Under the pieces are notes generated by a model that saw nothing but the letters and a program-made list of their open reading frames with translations, was not told the origin of the DNA and did not search any database. Of a stretch of DNA of 64,000 nucleotides, positions 60,865-64,000 are shown piece after piece (within the stretch, counting starts at the first letter, position 1; each line of letters begins with the position of its first letter). The DNA comes from Bacillota bacterium (GTDB taxonomy: Bacteria > Bacillota > Clostridia > Christensenellales > Pumilibacteraceae), in NCBI GenBank assembly GCA_009777485.1, contig WRLT01000002.1:113968-177967 (forward strand), written 5' to 3'. A program made the position numbers and the translations under genes.

Positions 60865-61596
60865 ATGACAAAGAGGGTTTTAGGAATAGTCGTAGCGGCG
60901 GTTATGTTGTTGGGGATTTTTGCGCTGGCGTCTTGTGAAGTAGGGCTTAACGGCTATAAAGAATCCGCAAAGGCAGAACTTCAAAGCTATGCAGATGCCC
61001 AAATGGCAGAGCACACCTATTCGGCTGAGGGCTTAGCGGCAATCGCACAAGCGGTAGCAGACGGCAAGGCAGAGATTGAGGGCGCACAGGATAAGCTTGC
61101 GGTAACTGCCGCGATAAATAAAGCAAAGAAGGAAATTCACATGGTTAATTATGAAGGACGCGATTTTTTACTTACTATTTCGGTAGAGAATACTACGGTA
61201 ATGAAAGACGAAAACTTTAGGGGATTTGAAACTTTCGTTGAACTAAAAAATCAGAGCGGTCGGGATGTAGAAATTGGATTTAACAGAATTTTTTATTGCC
61301 ATATTCCTGGTTGGCAATCTAATGAAGAGATGAATGACATGCCAGCGTTTCAACAAGTGCTTTTTCAAAATGGTTATGTTATTCGGAGAGGCAATCCACA
61401 TTGGGCTGACTCGCCTTTGACTGGAGAACCATATTGGACTGGAGAAACACCAGGAATTTTTTGGGCTGGTGAATGGAATTTAAAAAAAGGCACCCATGAA
61501 TTAAGGTTTGAAGCTAAGTTTTCAATAATAGACGAGCAAGGTAATAGCCAAAGCATGACGATTTCGTCTAATACAATCATATTAACCGTTAAATAA
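60865..61596 (+). CDS. Lipoprotein with helical N-terminal module, array paralogue 1
   Basis: This 243-residue lipoprotein (lipobox ALASC) carries after Cys25 a helical module of about 60 residues (AELQSYADAQMAEHTYSAEGLAAIAQAVADGKAEIEGAQDKLAV) that resembles FIVAR-type repeats. A beta-rich domain starting LLTISVENTT follows. The first 110 residues are almost identical to the paralogue at 62804, but the last 120 are not, pointing to duplication with a diverged or replaced C-terminus. A strong SD GGGAGGT precedes the ATG. It is followed by the small MENKSF gene. Confidence 0.78.
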   Translation: MTKRVLGIVVAAVMLLGIFALASCEVGLNGYKESAKAELQSYADAQMAEHTYSAEGLAAIAQAVADGKAEIEGAQDKLAVTAAINKAKKEIHMVNYEGRDFLLTISVENTTVMKDENFRGFETFVELKNQSGRDVEIGFNRIFYCHIPGWQSNEEMNDMPAFQQVLFQNGYVIRRGNPHWADSPLTGEPYWTGETPGIFWAGEWNLKKGTHELRFEAKFSIIDEQGNSQSMTISSNTIILTVK

Positions 61597-61636
61597 AAAA
61601 TAAAAAACAAATTGAAATTCAAAGGAGATTTTTATC

Positions 61637-61837
61637 ATGGAAAACAAAAGTTTTATAAAGAAAAACAGGAAATCGTTATTATTTGCTTTGATAATAATTG
61701 CTGTTTTTTGTGCGATTGCGTTTGGTGTTTTTGGCAGTCATGTACTTCAAGCCAGTGCTAACCAACTGGATGAAAGCATTAACCATGAATTGCGTAGCCG
61801 TAAACTTTTGTATGACAAAATTAGTCACAACACTTGA
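61637..61837 (+). CDS. Truncated MENKSF-type membrane-anchored protein
   Basis: This 66-residue product has a signal-anchor helix (SLLFALIIIAVFCAIAFGVFG) and a short tail. It begins with the same MENKSFIKKN as the much longer gene at 63531 and has the same upstream spacer and SD, but stops at TGA 61835-61837. That stop overlaps the -35 box of the next array promoter. It is probably the stub of a once longer gene cut by insertion of the following promoter-gene unit. It may still be expressed. Confidence 0.6.
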   Translation: MENKSFIKKNRKSLLFALIIIAVFCAIAFGVFGSHVLQASANQLDESINHELRSRKLLYDKISHNT

Positions 61838-61863
61838 CAGTTAAATAAATTAAATGTTACAAT
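61834..61863 (+). promoter_or_regulatory. Lipoprotein-array promoter, copy 3
   Basis: TTGACA (61834-61839) and TACAAT (61858-61863) are spaced by 18 nt. The spacer differs from copies 1 and 2, but the -10 to SD leader is conserved. Confidence 0.85.
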
Positions 61864-61906
61864 GATTGCAGTTAAATAGAATAAAATGGGTTTAAGGAGG
61901 TGTCAA

Positions 61907-62776
61907 ATGACAAAGAGGTTTTTAGGAATAGCCGTAGCGGTGGTTATGTTGTTGGGGATTTTTGCGCTGGCGGCATGTGAGCCGTTAGGAGAGAAAATTA
62001 TGGACGAAACTACTTGGACAAATGACAATGCTGTTTATGCTTATATCAAAGCAGGACATGAAAAAGAGATATTAAAAAATATCGATGGTGCGTTCAATTC
62101 ACTTAGTTTTAAAAAAATCTATGTTATTGAAAAAAATGTAGGCTTTATGGAATTAAATTTAAGCACGGGTACACCGCTTATACTCCTTTTCATTTTAGAG
62201 GAAAACGGAGTAATAACGCAACAAGAATTTATAGAACTTTTGAAACAAGATGTTAGGGTAGACCATGCAAGCAGTAGTCGTGATTTGTATTTTGAAACCG
62301 TAGATACTAGACATATAGACAAGGCAAAAGATATTATCTCAGTTGGTGAAGAGCTAATCTTAGAGGCAAAGGGTTATATTGATTACTATATTCAACCTTT
62401 CGGCTTTGAGGGATTTTTGGTAAAGCCAGTGAAGAATAAAACTTACACAGTAGCAAGCTTTCCGCAAGTTGACCTCAAGTCGGTGGAGAAGAAAGAAAAC
62501 GGGTGGCTTTATTTGGAGTTGGCAACAGAGGGCTATTTTGAGGTAATCAAAGCGGTAAACGATTTGGCTAGATTATCAACGATTGATAAAGTTTCGCTAG
62601 ATAGAAGTGAAATATTTTTAATTCCTCCGCCTGAATGGGGAATTTCAGATAGGTCGATTGCTGACTTTGAATCAAAGGGCGGGGGCGAATATCCGACGGC
62701 AGTTATAAAAGGCCTCAAAGCAGGCAATATAACGGTCTATTTTGATGATGTAACCTGTGCAATCACAGTCATATAA
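61907..62776 (+). CDS. Lipoprotein with array-type signal peptide, unknown function
   Basis: The ATG at 61907, 6-7 nt after GGAGGTG, opens a 289-residue lipoprotein (lipobox ALAAC). The signal peptide MTKRFLGIAVAVVMLLGIF is nearly that of the two paralogues, but the body is unrelated: an N-terminal half with long helices and a C-terminal segment (YPTAVIKGLKAGNITVYFDDVTCAITV) that looks like a Big2-type strand pattern. An ATG at 61886 lies before the SD and is rejected. The next gene starts 27 nt later in the same transcript. Confidence 0.78.
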   Translation: MTKRFLGIAVAVVMLLGIFALAACEPLGEKIMDETTWTNDNAVYAYIKAGHEKEILKNIDGAFNSLSFKKIYVIEKNVGFMELNLSTGTPLILLFILEENGVITQQEFIELLKQDVRVDHASSSRDLYFETVDTRHIDKAKDIISVGEELILEAKGYIDYYIQPFGFEGFLVKPVKNKTYTVASFPQVDLKSVEKKENGWLYLELATEGYFEVIKAVNDLARLSTIDKVSLDRSEIFLIPPPEWGISDRSIADFESKGGGEYPTAVIKGLKAGNITVYFDDVTCAITVI

Positions 62777-62803
62777 AATTACAAGTTTATGGAGGATATG
62801 AAA

Positions 62804-63487
62804 ATGACAAAAAGGTTTATAGGAATAGTTGTGGCAGCGGTTATGTTGTTGGGGATTTTTGCGCTGGCGTCTTGTGAAGTGGGGCTTAACAGTTATAAAG
62901 AATCCGCAAGGGCAGAAATTCAAAGCTATGCAGATGCAAAAATGGAAGAGCATACCTATTCGGCAGAGGGCTTGGCGGCAATCGCGCAAGCGGTAACAGA
63001 CGGCAAGGCAGAAATTGAGGGCGCACAAGATAAGCTTGCGGTAACTGCCGCGATAAATAAAGCAAAGAAGGAAATTCACATGGTTAATTATGAAGGACGC
63101 GATTTTTTACTTACTATTTCGGTAGAGAACACTACGATTAAAAAAGGCGAGGATTTCAAGGTAGATGTCGAGTTGAAAAATCAAAGCGGGAGCGACCTTG
63201 AAATATTTGCTACTTGGTTCTTTTTGCCGAACATACCAAATTGGAGTCTTTTTAAGTCGGACGTTGAATACGACCCTCCGCTTTTCACTAGCCTTTTTGA
63301 GAATGATAGCATTATAAGTAACATAGGATTTTGGGGAAATGAAGTTGATTACTGGGAGTTCGGTAATGATTTAAAAAAAGGAACACATGAATTAAGGTTT
63401 GTTGCGAAATTTGGATTTACGAGTACGCAAGGCAATTGGCAAAGTGTAGAAGTGTTTTCTAATGCAATAATTTTAACAGTAATATAA
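62804..63487 (+). CDS. Lipoprotein with helical N-terminal module, array paralogue 2
   Basis: This 227-residue lipoprotein starts at ATG 62804, 8 nt after GGAGG; ATGs at 62789 and 62798 are badly placed relative to the SD. The signal peptide, lipobox ALASC and first 110 residues match the paralogue at 60865 almost base for base, then the sequences part company (FKVDVELKNQSGSDLEIFATWFF versus FETFVELKNQSGRDVEIGFNRIF and beyond). It lacks its own promoter and is followed by the MENKSF-type gene, repeating the gene order of the first unit. Confidence 0.78.
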   Translation: MTKRFIGIVVAAVMLLGIFALASCEVGLNSYKESARAEIQSYADAKMEEHTYSAEGLAAIAQAVTDGKAEIEGAQDKLAVTAAINKAKKEIHMVNYEGRDFLLTISVENTTIKKGEDFKVDVELKNQSGSDLEIFATWFFLPNIPNWSLFKSDVEYDPPLFTSLFENDSIISNIGFWGNEVDYWEFGNDLKKGTHELRFVAKFGFTSTQGNWQSVEVFSNAIILTVI

Positions 63488-63530
63488 AAAAAACTAAAAA
63501 CAAAATGAAATTCATAGGGAGATTTTTATC

Positions 63531-64000
63531 ATGGAAAACAAAAGCTTTATTAAAAAAAATGGAATGAAAGTGCTGTTCATTTCTTTGATTGTTATGCTAT
63601 TTTGCGTTGTTACAATAGGCATAGTTGGCACTCAAAGCACAATACAAGTCTATTCAAATACGCTTAGCAGTAGCAACGTCAGTAATCAGCGTAATGACTA
63701 CACGCTCGATGAGTTGCAAGAAATTATGAGAAGCGGCGAGCAATTGTATCAAGGTTTGCGAGTGCAAAGCGATACACAAGGAACCGCAACGTATCAAGTT
63801 CCTGTACAACCTGACGAAATAGAATATGTTATGGAAATTCAAAGCAGTGGCACCTATCGAGCGAACAGGAATAGTTCGGGTTCACGCGCTACTGGTTATC
63901 CAATAACACAGATACGCAATAGTGGACTTCCCCACGCAAATAGCATTGTTATTATTTTAATGGGAGATGCGTTTACAGCGAATCAATATGGTAGCTGGCC
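63531..64000 (+). CDS. MENKSF-type membrane-anchored protein, possible M64-like peptidase (partial, 3' end missing)
   Basis: The ATG at 63531 (GGGAG upstream) opens a frame still open at the window edge, 156 codons long. A signal anchor (KVLFISLIVMLFCVVTIGIVG) is followed by a low-complexity stretch of about 60 residues and then ANSIVIILMGDAFTANQYGSW. The last segment resembles the ILGDGFTA strand that opens family M64 (IgA peptidase-type) metallopeptidases, but the HExxH zinc motif would lie beyond the edge. The M64 call is tentative. It is the full-length counterpart of the stub at 61637. Confidence 0.55.
   Translation, partial: MENKSFIKKNGMKVLFISLIVMLFCVVTIGIVGTQSTIQVYSNTLSSSNVSNQRNDYTLDELQEIMRSGEQLYQGLRVQSDTQGTATYQVPVQPDEIEYVMEIQSSGTYRANRNSSGSRATGYPITQIRNSGLPHANSIVIILMGDAFTANQYGSW

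Overview
The window looks like a chromosome segment of an anaerobic, probably spore-forming member of the Bacillota, most likely an uncultured gut Clostridia lineage. This rests on a single-chain pyruvate:ferredoxin oxidoreductase, the spore proteins SpmA, SpmB and SpoVT, an ArlRS-like regulator pair, a one-piece potABCD operon, BspA-type and Big2-type surface lipoproteins, and sigma-A promoters of the TTGACA-17/18-TATAAT type. I see no rRNA, tRNA, transposase, integrase or CRISPR array. The species cannot be named from the sequence.

Layout. 1-9.4 kb: a gene tail, a Fic protein, PFOR (minus) divergent from metA and pyk, a Sel1-repeat protein and an ArlR-like response regulator. 9.4-15 kb: one very large Big2-repeat lipoprotein. 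15-20 kb: a cyclophilin, spmAB, thioredoxin, a hicAB toxin-antitoxin pair and an M20 dipeptidase. 20-30 kb: gltX, a BspA-like lipoprotein, an orphan lipoprotein, an ArlS-like kinase, ftsH and two membrane proteins. 30-35 kb: a tryptophanase/tyrosine phenol-lyase family enzyme behind a leader-peptide attenuator, and a MacB-like ABC transporter divergent from a small secreted protein. 35-41 kb: a heterodimeric ABC exporter operon headed by a COG2403-type P-loop protein. 41-46.5 kb: ruvC-ruvA-ruvB-queA-tgt and a GH26-like lipoprotein. 46.8-52.4 kb: spoVT, two divergent XRE regulators, a second Fic protein, secG, rnr and a three-gene DUF3990/DUF3791 cassette. 52.4-60 kb: potABCD, mnmG and a ttcA-like gene. 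60-64 kb: a tandem array of related lipoprotein genes that reuse one promoter and leader, running off the right edge.

Four families of dispersed non-coding repeats fill the gaps. A is built from TGGAGAATGGAAAA arms, B from CTGACAA heptamers, C is a long GC-rich unit between AGGGGAATT and CCACCCCGTC, and D is a nested hairpin. A and B share the hinge AGCCGAAATT. D has three copies whose outer arms differ in sequence but each remain self-complementary, around the conserved strings CTACGCTT, GTAC-GTAC and CTGTTG.

The most notable regulatory observations are these. (1) An 18-codon Tyr-rich, Trp-free leader peptide followed by an intrinsic terminator lies upstream of the beta-eliminating lyase. 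(2) At least eight start codons sit 6-12 nt after a good -10 box with no usable Shine-Dalgarno, which suggests routine leaderless translation next to ordinary SD-led genes. (3) Palindromic operators sit between the -35 and -10 boxes of hicA and of an XRE repressor. (4) The D hairpin family may be undescribed.
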